Shown here piece after piece: positions 46,029 to 54,398 of a DNA stretch of 64,000 nucleotides (within the stretch, counting starts at the first letter, position 1; each line of letters begins with the position of its first letter). The stretch covers positions 101,927 to 165,926 of the forward strand of contig JAFLJS010000051.1 in the NCBI GenBank assembly GCA_022712895.1. Reading direction: 5' to 3'. Under the pieces are notes generated by a model. The model saw only the letters and a list, made by a program, of their open reading frames with translations. It did no database searches and was not told the DNA's origin. The DNA is from Desulfocapsa sp. GTDB lineage: Bacteria; Desulfobacterota; Desulfobulbia; Desulfobulbales; Desulfocapsaceae. Both the position numbers and the translations under genes were made by a program.

Positions 46029-46211
46029 TTATAAAAAGCGGATAAAAAAAGCAACAACGGAACGACAGACAGAGACCACTCTGGATTCTTTCCGGACATA
46101 AGAGTAGGGAACATAACTACTACACTCTGTACGACCGGGATCAGGATCAGGAAGAATAAGCTTCGGGGAAGCAATGCGACACAGAACGCCTTCTAATTGC
46201 CATTTTTTCAT
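46029..46211 (-). CDS. Doubtful small ORF with a strong ribosome-binding site
   Basis: An ATG at 46211 has GGAGG six bases upstream and opens 60 codons ('MKKWQLEGVLCRIASPKL'). The product is not recognisable. In the overlapping +1-type frame (45980-46174) a strongly hydrophobic 64-codon stretch ('SLFFLILIPVVQSVVVMF' and 'VVPLLLFLSAFYNTVSALL') looks like two membrane helices. One reading is a frameshifted small membrane protein whose start is at 46211. Either might be noise. Confidence 0.3.
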   Translation of the reverse strand: MKKWQLEGVLCRIASPKLILPDPDPGRTECSSYVPYSYVRKESRVVSVCRSVVAFFIRFL

Positions 46212-46382
46212 GTGAATCCTCCATTGAAAACAGAGACGTCAAGAAAGAGAAGACTCTTCCCCATGATTAATTCACAATACCACTAACAACAGCCAAGGTC
46301 AACGCTAAAAGCACCACATATCGATGCACATTGCCACAAACCTACCACATGAAGTACCTTTGGTAAATATCCTGCTGATTTT

Positions 46383-47144
46383 TTAGGACTTATTCTTTTT
46401 AGATTCGTCCTCTTGCCACATCTCATTCACAAAAAGATAGTGAGGATTAAATCGATCTTTATAACTCATGGCTGGTACTTCTTTTAAGTAGTAGCCAAGG
46501 TAGAGATACGCTATATCAAGTTTGAGGCAAGTATCTATGAGTGTCAGAATATTGAAAATACCGGGACTGCGTTTTCCATCAGCCGGGTCAAAATAAAAAT
46601 AGACAGCATTCATCCAGTTTTCACCAATATCCACAATTCCATTCCCGATTAAGCGGCCATCCAGACGATACCGTACCTCCATTCCTTGAACAATCTTATT
46701 CAGAAAAAATCCTTCATAGTAGGATCTTCCATCATTATTTTTATGGGGATAGCGATCTTTTAGAAATGTTTCACAAAGGCTTATATTTTCGGCTGTTGCT
46801 TCAATGGGTGCAAATTCAACATCAACATCCCGGTTTTTCTTGAGCACACGCCGCTGGTTTCTGTTCAGCACCATCTCCCGTACATGGAGACGAATGGGAA
46901 TACAGGAAATACAGTCAGAGCAGTGCATGGTGTAAATGCAGTTACCATTACGCCTGTAACCGGATGCCAGAAAAAGCTCCATCACCCGGTCAGCAACTGG
47001 TGAGAAGAGTGCCTGATAAAAAATTGCATCATGGGGCAGATTATAGGGACAGTCCACCGCCATTTCCGCAAAAAACTGATCAAGCCGAGGCTTGATCAGT
47101 TCAAATTCATGGGCACATTGAATGTCATACAAGGAAGAACTCAT
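46383..47144 (-). CDS. bpt: Aspartate/glutamate leucyltransferase (L/F-transferase-like Bpt)
   Basis: 253 residues. N-end-rule enzyme transferring Leu from Leu-tRNA to proteins with N-terminal Asp or Glu. The N-terminal ATE domain shows 'MHCSDCISCIPIRLHV' (Cys cluster) and the C-terminal GNAT-like domain shows 'RYRLDGRLIGNGIVDIG', 'AVYFYFDPA', 'FNILTLIDTCLKLDIAYLYLGYYL' and 'MSYKDRFNPH'. The length agrees with bacterial Bpt. It could instead be an arginyl-transferase paralogue, but bacterial homologues are Bpt. Confidence 0.88.
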   Translation of the reverse strand: MSSSLYDIQCAHEFELIKPRLDQFFAEMAVDCPYNLPHDAIFYQALFSPVADRVMELFLASGYRRNGNCIYTMHCSDCISCIPIRLHVREMVLNRNQRRVLKKNRDVDVEFAPIEATAENISLCETFLKDRYPHKNNDGRSYYEGFFLNKIVQGMEVRYRLDGRLIGNGIVDIGENWMNAVYFYFDPADGKRSPGIFNILTLIDTCLKLDIAYLYLGYYLKEVPAMSYKDRFNPHYLFVNEMWQEDESKKNKS

Positions 47145-47160
47145 AAAAAAAGATAACCAT

Positions 47161-47372
47161 CACTCGTAAATATGATTACCACTGAAACTCAGTTCCATTA
47201 TGTACTAGCTCTCGGAACCGCAGTGTTACAGCGGGATACCGACAAACGTCCACGCTCGGGCCTCGCTGCGGCATTGTTTGTCAGCATCCCGCTGCAACAC
47301 TTGCTATCAGATAATCCTGAAGAAGGGGCACCGACTGGAAGCTGAGTTTGGGTGGTAATCACACTCGTAAAT
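47161..47372. repeat. About 190-bp nested palindrome flanked by 11-bp direct repeats
   Basis: CACTCGTAAAT occurs at 47161-47171 and again at 47362-47372. Between them, outer arms ('TGATTACCACTGAAACTCAG' and its near-complement) and inner arms ('AGTGTTACAGCGGGATACC' and 'CATCCCGCTGCAACACT') form a nested palindrome. The direct repeats look like a target-site duplication. Confidence 0.75.
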
Positions 47373-47474
47373 GTTTAGCAGTGCACCAGATTCGCTCGAT
47401 CAGGTTATGTCGTCATAGCAGCGCTATACGACATAATCTGATCGTGAGCGAAGGTGGTGTGCTGCTGGGCATTT
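47370..47474. repeat. 105-bp palindrome downstream of gdhA
   Basis: Arms of about 50 bp: 'AAATGTTTAGCAGTGCACCA' ... 'TTATGTCGTCATAGC' against the complement of 'GCTATACGACATAATCTGAT' ... 'GCTGCTGGGCATTT', about 80% paired. It starts at the end of the previous palindrome and stops six bases before the gdhA stop, so it may terminate gdhA transcription. Together the two palindromes fill the 336-bp gap between bpt and gdhA; nothing else was seen there. Confidence 0.8.
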
Positions 47475-47480
47475 ACAATA

Positions 47481-48830
47481 TCAAACTAAACCTTGGTCCA
47501 GCATAGCATTCACCACCTTAACGAATCCGGCAATATTAGCACCTGCCACATAATTCCCTTGTACACCATAACTGTCACCCGCATCAACACAAGTGCGGTG
47601 GATGGATTTCATAATCTGCTTCAGGCGGTTATCCACCTCTTCACGTGGCCAGGATAAACGCATGGAGTTCTGGGCCATTTCAAGGCCTGAAACCGCAACC
47701 CCACCGGCATTAGCAGCTTTACCCGGTGCATAGAGGAGTTTATGCTCCACAAACAGATCAACTGCTTCCGGAACCGATGGCATATTAGCACCTTCCGCAA
47801 TAACATACACACCATTATCCACAAGATTCTTACCATCCAGTGCATTAATCTCATTCTGGGTGGCACTGGGAAATGCACAATCGGCCTTATGGTTCCATAG
47901 AGGATTGTAATCCAACGCTGGATCAACCGGAAAATACTCAGCGTTAGGATATGTCTCAGTATACTCCGACATACGCCCGCGACGTATATTTTTTAACTGC
48001 TGAACAAAAGCAAGTTTTTCACGATCAATTCCCTCTTCGTCGTAAATATAACCGCCAGAATCAGACAAAGTAACAATCTTTCCACCCAGATCCAGTAGTT
48101 TTTCCGTGGTATATTGCGCAACATTACCAGATCCGGAAACCAGGCAGGTCTTCCCTTCAAAGGTCTGACTTTTAGTAGCGAGCATTTCAGCTGCAAAATA
48201 CACTGTTCCATATCCAGTGGCCTCAGGACGAATAAGACTACCACCCCAGTCAAGACTCTTACCGGTAAGCACTCCGGTAAACTCATTACGCAATTTTTTA
48301 TACATTCCAAACAGAAAACCGATCTCCCGGGCTCCCACACCGATGTCACCCGCAGGAACATCTGTATTTGGTCCAATATGCCTTGCAAGCTCTGCCATAA
48401 AAGATTGGCAGAAACGCATCACTTCACCGTCAGATTTCCCTTTTGGATTAAAGTCAGAACCACCTTTCCCTCCGCCCATGGCAAGAGTGGTTAAGCCATT
48501 TTTAAACACCTGCTCAAAGGCCAGAAATTTAATAATGCCAAGGTTGACTGAAGGATGAAAACGCAAACCTCCTTTATAAGGGCCAATGGCAGAACTCATC
48601 TCCACACGAAAACCACGGTTCACATGCACCTGAGTATCGTCATCCATCCAGGGAACCCGGAACATAATCACCCTTTCCGGCTCAGTTATCCGTTCAAGAA
48701 CTGCCTGCTGCCTGTATTCCGGGTTTCGTTCAAGTACCGGCCGCACACTTTCCACAACTTCTTTTACCGCCTGGTGAAATTCACGTTGCTCCGGGTCTCT
48801 GTTTTGAATCAAACTGATGATCTCGTCCAT
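47481..48830 (-). CDS. gdhA: Glutamate dehydrogenase, NADP-type
   Basis: 449 residues, the hexameric short form. 'TLAMGGGKGGSDFNPKGKSD' holds the catalytic Lys region, preceded by 'YKGGLRFHPSVN'; the dinucleotide fold is at 'CLVSGSGNVAQYTTEKLLDLG' with a Ser after the second strand ('VTLSDSGG'), typical of NADP preference. It assimilates ammonium into glutamate. Translation start ATG follows AACGGAGG. The receiver/PEP-binding gene ends 24 bp upstream on the same strand, so the two may share a transcript. Confidence 0.96.
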   Translation of the reverse strand: MDEIISLIQNRDPEQREFHQAVKEVVESVRPVLERNPEYRQQAVLERITEPERVIMFRVPWMDDDTQVHVNRGFRVEMSSAIGPYKGGLRFHPSVNLGIIKFLAFEQVFKNGLTTLAMGGGKGGSDFNPKGKSDGEVMRFCQSFMAELARHIGPNTDVPAGDIGVGAREIGFLFGMYKKLRNEFTGVLTGKSLDWGGSLIRPEATGYGTVYFAAEMLATKSQTFEGKTCLVSGSGNVAQYTTEKLLDLGGKIVTLSDSGGYIYDEEGIDREKLAFVQQLKNIRRGRMSEYTETYPNAEYFPVDPALDYNPLWNHKADCAFPSATQNEINALDGKNLVDNGVYVIAEGANMPSVPEAVDLFVEHKLLYAPGKAANAGGVAVSGLEMAQNSMRLSWPREEVDNRLKQIMKSIHRTCVDAGDSYGVQGNYVAGANIAGFVKVVNAMLDQGLV

Positions 48831-48854
48831 GCTAACCTCCGTTAGTCTATTGTT

Positions 48855-51800
48855 TTAGCCTTCAAATTCAGCAGTGCATCCGCTTGTATTTTCTTTGTCA
48901 CAATCCTCCATATACAATACTGCCATCTCTTTCTTGCCGTCACATTTCATCACAAAGGGTTTTTCAAGGCGAATATGACGTACATACTTCCCGTCATCAA
49001 AATCGTTCTGGGCCATAAGCCATTCCCAATCCATGCAATCTTCACCTTTTTTACTGCTGCAACCAGCCAATCCATTGGTTTTCCGCTCGGTTACCGTCAG
49101 ATAGGGGATACCAAGGGAGGTAATGTTCTGAAAAAAATGGGAGCCCTGTGAGGGATCAGCATGCAATAATTCGTTTTGCAGCTCAATTATTGCCCCGACC
49201 CCAGAGATATCACGCCACTGCACAGGCACCCCAAGCCATGGATCTGCCGATCCCCAGCGTCCTGGGCCTATAAGGAGGTAGGGCCGTTTCTCTGCCTGAA
49301 TTCTTCCATTCAACACATTTATTTCACTGGCAATATCAACGGTTCTTGCAGCATCAAAACTTTCTGGCCGTACCAGAAGAATATCTTTCATGGTAGAAAA
49401 ACGGCCATGCCCCAGACAAGAACGAGAAAGACAAAAGCTACTCTCAATGTCACAGGCGCAGATAGTAACATCACTGCGTTCACCACCCGTCACCATGGGA
49501 CGCATCTGCAGGAAGTAAAAGGTGGATTTACTAATCTCTTTTTCCAGCACGACTGCGAACTCAATCTCAACCTCACACCCTAAACCACGTTTTCCCAGTT
49601 TGAGCAATTCGCGCAGAATCTCAGCTAGGGGATAAAGATTATGTTTCAGGACCCGGGCAAAAGTCATCACCTTGGGCCCTGGCATATCCGTATCACGGAT
49701 ACGATGTTCATCTGGCACATAAGTGGATGCCAGCATTCGCACGGGCTCTTCATTTTCCGCTGCCTGCACGGTCCGCCGTACAAGATTTGAGCTTTCTCGT
49801 TTTAAGGTAGCGGTGAAATCCATATCCAATGCGTAAAACTGACGCTGACTGTTGTCAAGTATATCTTCCACCGTCGAAAACTGAACAAGACGTTTAGGAT
49901 GTGCCGGAGAAAAACGGAGGGAACGTTCACCTTCAACCACTGTTTTCCCAATACCCAGAGCAATATGGCAGATACCTTCTTCCGCCTTCATTTTCATAAT
50001 TGGATAGTAGTTATGTGACTGGGCGACACCTGAAATATGGGGATAGAAATAGTTACTATGCTGGGTCCCCACTACCTGCTGCACAATCACTGCCATGGAA
50101 TCCTCCCTGCCCTGTTCCTGAACTCTGGAATAGGCTCTGGGGCTCTCGAACCACGTTGACGCATAGACAAGCTTCACCGCTTTTTCCAGCTGCATACAAC
50201 GCATGGCAAAAGAGGGGTGATTATTAGCCAAAAAGTAGGTGGAATACAAACCGGCATAAGGCCTGAAATGCGCATCTTCCAGCAAACTTGAGGAACGCAC
50301 AGACATGGGATAGTTAGCTTTCAGCAGGAAATCCTGCAAATCTTCCTGAAGCCAGTCAGGAAGGTCTGCCGCTAGAAAGCGTTCGGCTATTTCATCATCA
50401 GTTGCATCCTTATCGAGCTTCAGATTATTGATCCGAATGAAATCATCGAAACCGTCGGCAGTGATAACACAGGTTTTGGGCAGGGTAACCTTATTTGCCT
50501 TTAAAGCCGGAAGCGAGCTGCGCCATTGCTGTAACTGCATCCACATAAATGCCAGTCCACGGGCCTTGCCCCCCATTGAACCATTGCCGATTTTTACAAA
50601 CTCAATGATTTCCGGATCAAAGCGCTCCTTTGAATATTTGACCACTACTCCCTGCTGCCGTAGTTTGCGAAGCGAATGAACCTTGAAAACAAGATCACCC
50701 CTGAGTTCCGGACACTTATCAGTGACATGCTCTCTGTGCAAACGAGTTGCAAGTGCTACTTCTGCACGAGCCATTACCCAGTTGGAGAAATGATTACACT
50801 CAGCGTGATAGCAAATAGACTCAATGGGTACTTCTCGCAACTTCTGTTCAAACTCGTACAGATTCGATGCATGAGCAATGGCTTTCCCATCCGGAGTACG
50901 AAAAACAAAGTCACCAAAACCCAGGTAGTTTAAGAAAAAAGCATGGAGCTGATCTTTAATAAGAGGTGAATCCTTATCTAAGAATACAGCAGGAATCCTC
51001 TCCGCAGCCTCTCTGTTTTCAGGCTCTGAAGAAAGCACAAGCATGGGCAGGTCCGGTACTTCCTTTCGAATCCCCTCCAGCAGACGTAAGCCAGCTTTAG
51101 CATCCATCTTTCCCCTGCGAGGGAAACGCACATCCGAAATAATACCAAAGACATAGGGTTTATAGGCCTCATACAGCACCATGGCCTCTTCATAATTAAT
51201 GGCAGAAAGAATTTTCGGACGTGCCCGCATGCGCAGTAAACGATGGGATTCGTTAAGGCTTTCATCAAGAACTGCCTGGGTCTGACGCACCACTTCACGA
51301 TAGATAAGCGGCAGGAAAAAGGAACGATAAACAGGCGAATCTTCCACCAGAATAATCACACGGACCATGGCCCGGTGAGTATCTATATCCACGTTCACAT
51401 GGTCTTCAAAATTCTTAATTACGGCCAGGAGCAGATCCGACTCACAGCACCAGAGATAAATATCATCAATGGAATGGCATTCCACGTCATCGGGTACCGG
51501 ATAAATCCCCCGTAAAGAATGGGCAACCAGAACAATATGCTGCTGAGGGTGAATTTTTTTCACTTCAGCACCAAAAGAAAAAGCATCCATACCACCAACG
51601 TTGGGCATGGTTATCACAAGCTCGAAAGATTGTCTCCTGAGACGCTCAATAGCTTCTTTTCCAGACGAGACAAGGGTGATACGGGGGGCGCCACTCAGAT
51701 TAAGACCGAGGTACTCATTGATCAAACGAGTGGCAAGGGAGCCATCTTCCTCCATGATAAAAGCATCATAAGGTGAGGAAACCAGCAAGATTTCCTGCAC

Positions 51801-51884
51801 TTTGAAAGGCATTAACTCATGAAAGATTTTGAAGTGAGGATCAAAATCCGGGATCACCTGACCTGATTCAAAACGCATAGCCAC
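48855..51884 (-). CDS. Receiver-linked PEP/pyruvate-binding protein (PPDK N-terminal type)
   Basis: 1009 residues, cytosolic. Residues 30-150: a degenerate receiver-like domain ('LVITMPNVGGMDAFSFG', no phospho-Asp). Residues 170-310: a receiver with all key residues (acidic pair in 'IILVEDSPVYRSF', Asp in 'FGIISDVRFPRRG', Lys in 'AVFLDKDSP'). Then an ATP-grasp PEP/pyruvate-binding domain starting 'VKIGNGSMGGKARGLAFMWM' and 'YPMSVRSSSLLED'. The swivelling His domain and TIM barrel of PEP synthase or PPDK are absent, so a full PEP reaction is impossible with this chain alone. A phospho-signalled kinase or carrier is a reasonable inference. It lies directly upstream of gdhA. Confidence 0.85.
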   Translation of the reverse strand: MAMRFESGQVIPDFDPHFKIFHELMPFKVQEILLVSSPYDAFIMEEDGSLATRLINEYLGLNLSGAPRITLVSSGKEAIERLRRQSFELVITMPNVGGMDAFSFGAEVKKIHPQQHIVLVAHSLRGIYPVPDDVECHSIDDIYLWCCESDLLLAVIKNFEDHVNVDIDTHRAMVRVIILVEDSPVYRSFFLPLIYREVVRQTQAVLDESLNESHRLLRMRARPKILSAINYEEAMVLYEAYKPYVFGIISDVRFPRRGKMDAKAGLRLLEGIRKEVPDLPMLVLSSEPENREAAERIPAVFLDKDSPLIKDQLHAFFLNYLGFGDFVFRTPDGKAIAHASNLYEFEQKLREVPIESICYHAECNHFSNWVMARAEVALATRLHREHVTDKCPELRGDLVFKVHSLRKLRQQGVVVKYSKERFDPEIIEFVKIGNGSMGGKARGLAFMWMQLQQWRSSLPALKANKVTLPKTCVITADGFDDFIRINNLKLDKDATDDEIAERFLAADLPDWLQEDLQDFLLKANYPMSVRSSSLLEDAHFRPYAGLYSTYFLANNHPSFAMRCMQLEKAVKLVYASTWFESPRAYSRVQEQGREDSMAVIVQQVVGTQHSNYFYPHISGVAQSHNYYPIMKMKAEEGICHIALGIGKTVVEGERSLRFSPAHPKRLVQFSTVEDILDNSQRQFYALDMDFTATLKRESSNLVRRTVQAAENEEPVRMLASTYVPDEHRIRDTDMPGPKVMTFARVLKHNLYPLAEILRELLKLGKRGLGCEVEIEFAVVLEKEISKSTFYFLQMRPMVTGGERSDVTICACDIESSFCLSRSCLGHGRFSTMKDILLVRPESFDAARTVDIASEINVLNGRIQAEKRPYLLIGPGRWGSADPWLGVPVQWRDISGVGAIIELQNELLHADPSQGSHFFQNITSLGIPYLTVTERKTNGLAGCSSKKGEDCMDWEWLMAQNDFDDGKYVRHIRLEKPFVMKCDGKKEMAVLYMEDCDKENTSGCTAEFEG

Positions 51885-52207
51885 CCTGATAGTTGAAAAA
51901 TACCTTCTCTACTTATTTCCCTCAGTCAATTTTATCATAAAAATGATTTATAATAAAAGGATTTACACCATGAAAACGGAACTTGCCATTATATAGTTAC
52001 AAGTGCGATATTGTTTTTTTTTACAACATCACATGTCCCTCTTCAAAAGAGAACCAGCCACTCGGCTGATCACTCTCCCCTCACCTAGTCGGCTAATATG
52101 TCAGGATTTATCCATGTGTTATTTTATATTCCAAAAAAGAGAGGGACTAGTGTTACGCGGTGACATAAAACAGACACAAAATACCCGATCAAACGATTTC
52201 GTAACAA
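51885..52207. other. Non-coding gap between mobA and the receiver/PEP-binding gene
   Basis: 323 bp; it should contain the promoter of the 1009-residue gene. AT-rich near 51930-52020. No RNA gene, repeat-family copy or convincing ORF was seen; the 80-codon ORF on the plus strand has no ribosome-binding site or recognisable product. Confidence 0.5.
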
Positions 52208-52804
52208 TCAAAAATCAGAGTTTTTCAACTGCTCAGGAGTATTGATGTTCCGCCAACTCTCTGCCAGATGATCAGGAACCACAGGAGTGAAAATCGTAGA
52301 ACGTTTGGCAACCCTTGAAATGCGAAAGATCCCGGAACTGGCGAGCTCTTCAAAGTAATCTCTTGCCTGTGGTTCATACAGAGCAAGAAGTGGCTCTACA
52401 AAACCACCAGCAGAGAGCCGCGGCACTGTGCCGTAGGAATCAGGGTGTCTTGATGCAAGTAACCACTCCAATGCCTCTTTGGTGATATTAGGCATATCAC
52501 AGGCCAGAAGTAACCAGCAGCAATCCGACTGCCAGCGCATGGCAGCAAGTATCCCGGTTAGAGGCCCTGCAACTTCCGGCAGATCAGCAATGCGCCTTAT
52601 ATGCGACAGACTTTCCGGAACATCACCCTTACCTGACAATACAATCTCATCAACATAAGGTTCGAGTAGTTCGACTGTGTGCTCCACCCAGGTCTGGCCA
52701 GTCGCTCCTCTTATCAGATGTTTTGGCTGTCCCATTCGTGAACTGCGGCCACCAATAAGCAAACAGGCACGGATAAGAGGAGTATTCTGTTTCATGGTAT
52801 CCAT
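52208..52804 (-). CDS. mobA: Molybdenum cofactor guanylyltransferase
   Basis: 198 residues. 'ACLLIGGRSSRMGQPKHLI' is the GGxSxRMGxxK nucleotide-binding signature of MobA-type transferases; 'VAGPLTGILAAMRW' and 'LLLACDMPNITKEALEWL' (catalytic Asp) follow. Adds GMP to molybdopterin, needed by bis-MGD enzymes such as formate dehydrogenase or DMSO-reductase relatives. Close relatives include MobA-like NTP transferases for other cofactors, so the substrate is likely but not certain. Four bases follow the mqnD stop, in the mqnB-mqnD-mobA unit. Confidence 0.87.
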   Translation of the reverse strand: MDTMKQNTPLIRACLLIGGRSSRMGQPKHLIRGATGQTWVEHTVELLEPYVDEIVLSGKGDVPESLSHIRRIADLPEVAGPLTGILAAMRWQSDCCWLLLACDMPNITKEALEWLLASRHPDSYGTVPRLSAGGFVEPLLALYEPQARDYFEELASSGIFRISRVAKRSTIFTPVVPDHLAESWRNINTPEQLKNSDF

Positions 52805-52807
52805 TAT

Positions 52808-53644
52808 TTAGAACTGCGTTGTCCGGGTAGATGACGGTAAAATCCCCGCATCACGGCCACGTTCAAGAAATGTATCTATGGCAGCAAGCCCGCCACGACC
52901 AAGACTTCTGGAGTACTCATTCACATAGAGCCCAATATGACTCTGCATAACCTTCGTATCCATCTCCTGGGCATGTTGCTGCATATATGGAACACATCGC
53001 TTTGGATCGGCATCAGCATAGGCAATACTCTCTGCAATAGCAGCATCGATGGCTACAACTGTTTCCTCGCCAAGGGAACGTCTGGCAACAATACACCCTA
53101 AAGGGATAGGATGTCCTGAGGTTTCTTCCCACCACTTACCAAGATCCTGCAAACAGATGAGCCCTTGCTCTGCATATGTAAACCGGCTCTCATGGATAAT
53201 TACACCTGTGTCCACTTTTCCTGCAATCACTGCTTCCATAATGGTGTCAAAACGCATTTCCACCAAGCTGGTTGAGGCCGGTGAATACATGCGAAAGAGC
53301 ATATTGGCTGTGGTAAACTTGCCGGGAATAGCAATGGTTGCCGTCTCAAGACTCTTCGCATCAAACCCAGGACGTGCAACAAGGAGAGGCCCACAGCCCC
53401 TGCCAAGGGCAGACCCCGCGGAAAGCACACAATATTCGTCAAGAACATGCCCCAGAGCATGAAAAGAGAGCTTGCTTACATCCAGTTTTTTTGCCATGGC
53501 CCAGCGGTTGAGTGTCTCCACATCTTCAAGCAGAGGTGACGCAAAAGCTACTTCGGGCATAGCTATCTTCTGGTGGGCCAATCCGTAAAAAATGTAGGTA
53601 TCATTAGGACATGGGGAGTATCCAACGCTCAACTTTTCACTCAT
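52808..53644 (-). CDS. mqnD: 1,4-dihydroxy-6-naphthoate synthase (futalosine pathway)
   Basis: The track ORF starts at 53698, but 'MSEKLSVGYSPCPNDTYIFYGL' at ATG 53644 is the canonical MqnD start and overlaps the mqnB stop by four bases (278 residues). The periplasmic-binding-protein-like fold shows 'SPCPNDTYIFYGLAHQKI', 'LSFHALGHVLDEYCVLSAG', 'RFDTIMEAVIAGKVDTGVIIHE' and 'GCIVARRSL'. It converts cyclic dehypoxanthinyl futalosine to the naphthoate precursor of menaquinone. With mqnB it shows that menaquinone is made by the futalosine route rather than by the Men route. Confidence 0.94.
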   Translation of the reverse strand: MSEKLSVGYSPCPNDTYIFYGLAHQKIAMPEVAFASPLLEDVETLNRWAMAKKLDVSKLSFHALGHVLDEYCVLSAGSALGRGCGPLLVARPGFDAKSLETATIAIPGKFTTANMLFRMYSPASTSLVEMRFDTIMEAVIAGKVDTGVIIHESRFTYAEQGLICLQDLGKWWEETSGHPIPLGCIVARRSLGEETVVAIDAAIAESIAYADADPKRCVPYMQQHAQEMDTKVMQSHIGLYVNEYSRSLGRGGLAAIDTFLERGRDAGILPSSTRTTQF

Positions 53645-54303
53645 TTTTGCAACAACTCCTGTAAAAAAGTGGCTGTACACTTGGCAGCATGCAGACACGC
53701 ATCCTCTAATTTCCAGCGACTGAGATCACGGTCTTCCACATAGTTCGAGATACAGCGCAACTCAAGAAGTGGCAGAGAAAATGCTTCACAGACTCTGGCA
53801 ACTGCTGCGCCTTCCATGTTTTCACACAGCGCACCATACTGCTCGTGCAGCATGCGTCCTCTTGCTGATGTTGCACTCACTCCGGCAACAGTTACAAATG
53901 TCCCCTGCTGAAATGCAATATTTTCTTTTGCTAACACCATGGCGCACTGTTTGAGCAAAATCGCATCAAGGGGATAGCGTGATTTATGCACAAGATGTTC
54001 GGGAAGCGGTTCAATATGACTCCCATGGCAGATACCAAAGTCACCAAACAGCTCTTCCCGCGCCAGACAGATATCAAGGAGTTTTGCAGTCTGACCGGAA
54101 TCAGAGACGTACGCTCCCGCCACACCGCAGTGAATAACTGCTGTGAACGCCCCTTGTTTTTGTTCCAGCATCCGGCTGAGAGAAAGTGTGGTTTCAACAA
54201 CTCCCACACCACACACCAGAGAGGTCCACTGATTTTCATCAGCCGGAACAAGCTCAAGCAAGGGGTGAAGCTCTAATTCAGTTGCACAAACGACAAGGAT
54301 CAT
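53641..54303 (-). CDS. mqnB: Futalosine hydrolase
   Basis: 220 residues, nucleoside-phosphorylase-like fold. 'VVCATELELHPLLELV', 'VCGVGVVETTLSLSRML', 'VIHCGVAGAYVSDSG', the nucleosidase signature 'ENMEGAAVARVC' and 'RCISNYVEDRDLSRW' are characteristic. It splits futalosine into hypoxanthine and dehypoxanthinyl futalosine. Overlaps mqnD (ATGA). It is divergent from queA, with a 95-bp shared promoter region. Confidence 0.92.
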   Translation of the reverse strand: MILVVCATELELHPLLELVPADENQWTSLVCGVGVVETTLSLSRMLEQKQGAFTAVIHCGVAGAYVSDSGQTAKLLDICLAREELFGDFGICHGSHIEPLPEHLVHKSRYPLDAILLKQCAMVLAKENIAFQQGTFVTVAGVSATSARGRMLHEQYGALCENMEGAAVARVCEAFSLPLLELRCISNYVEDRDLSRWKLEDACLHAAKCTATFLQELLQK

Positions 54304-54398
54304 GGTAGGGAAACAGGCTTATAGTCATCTAATACGTTTGTTCTTTTACAAACCACGCACATCATAAAATACTTTTTATACAGCACAACATAAACATC

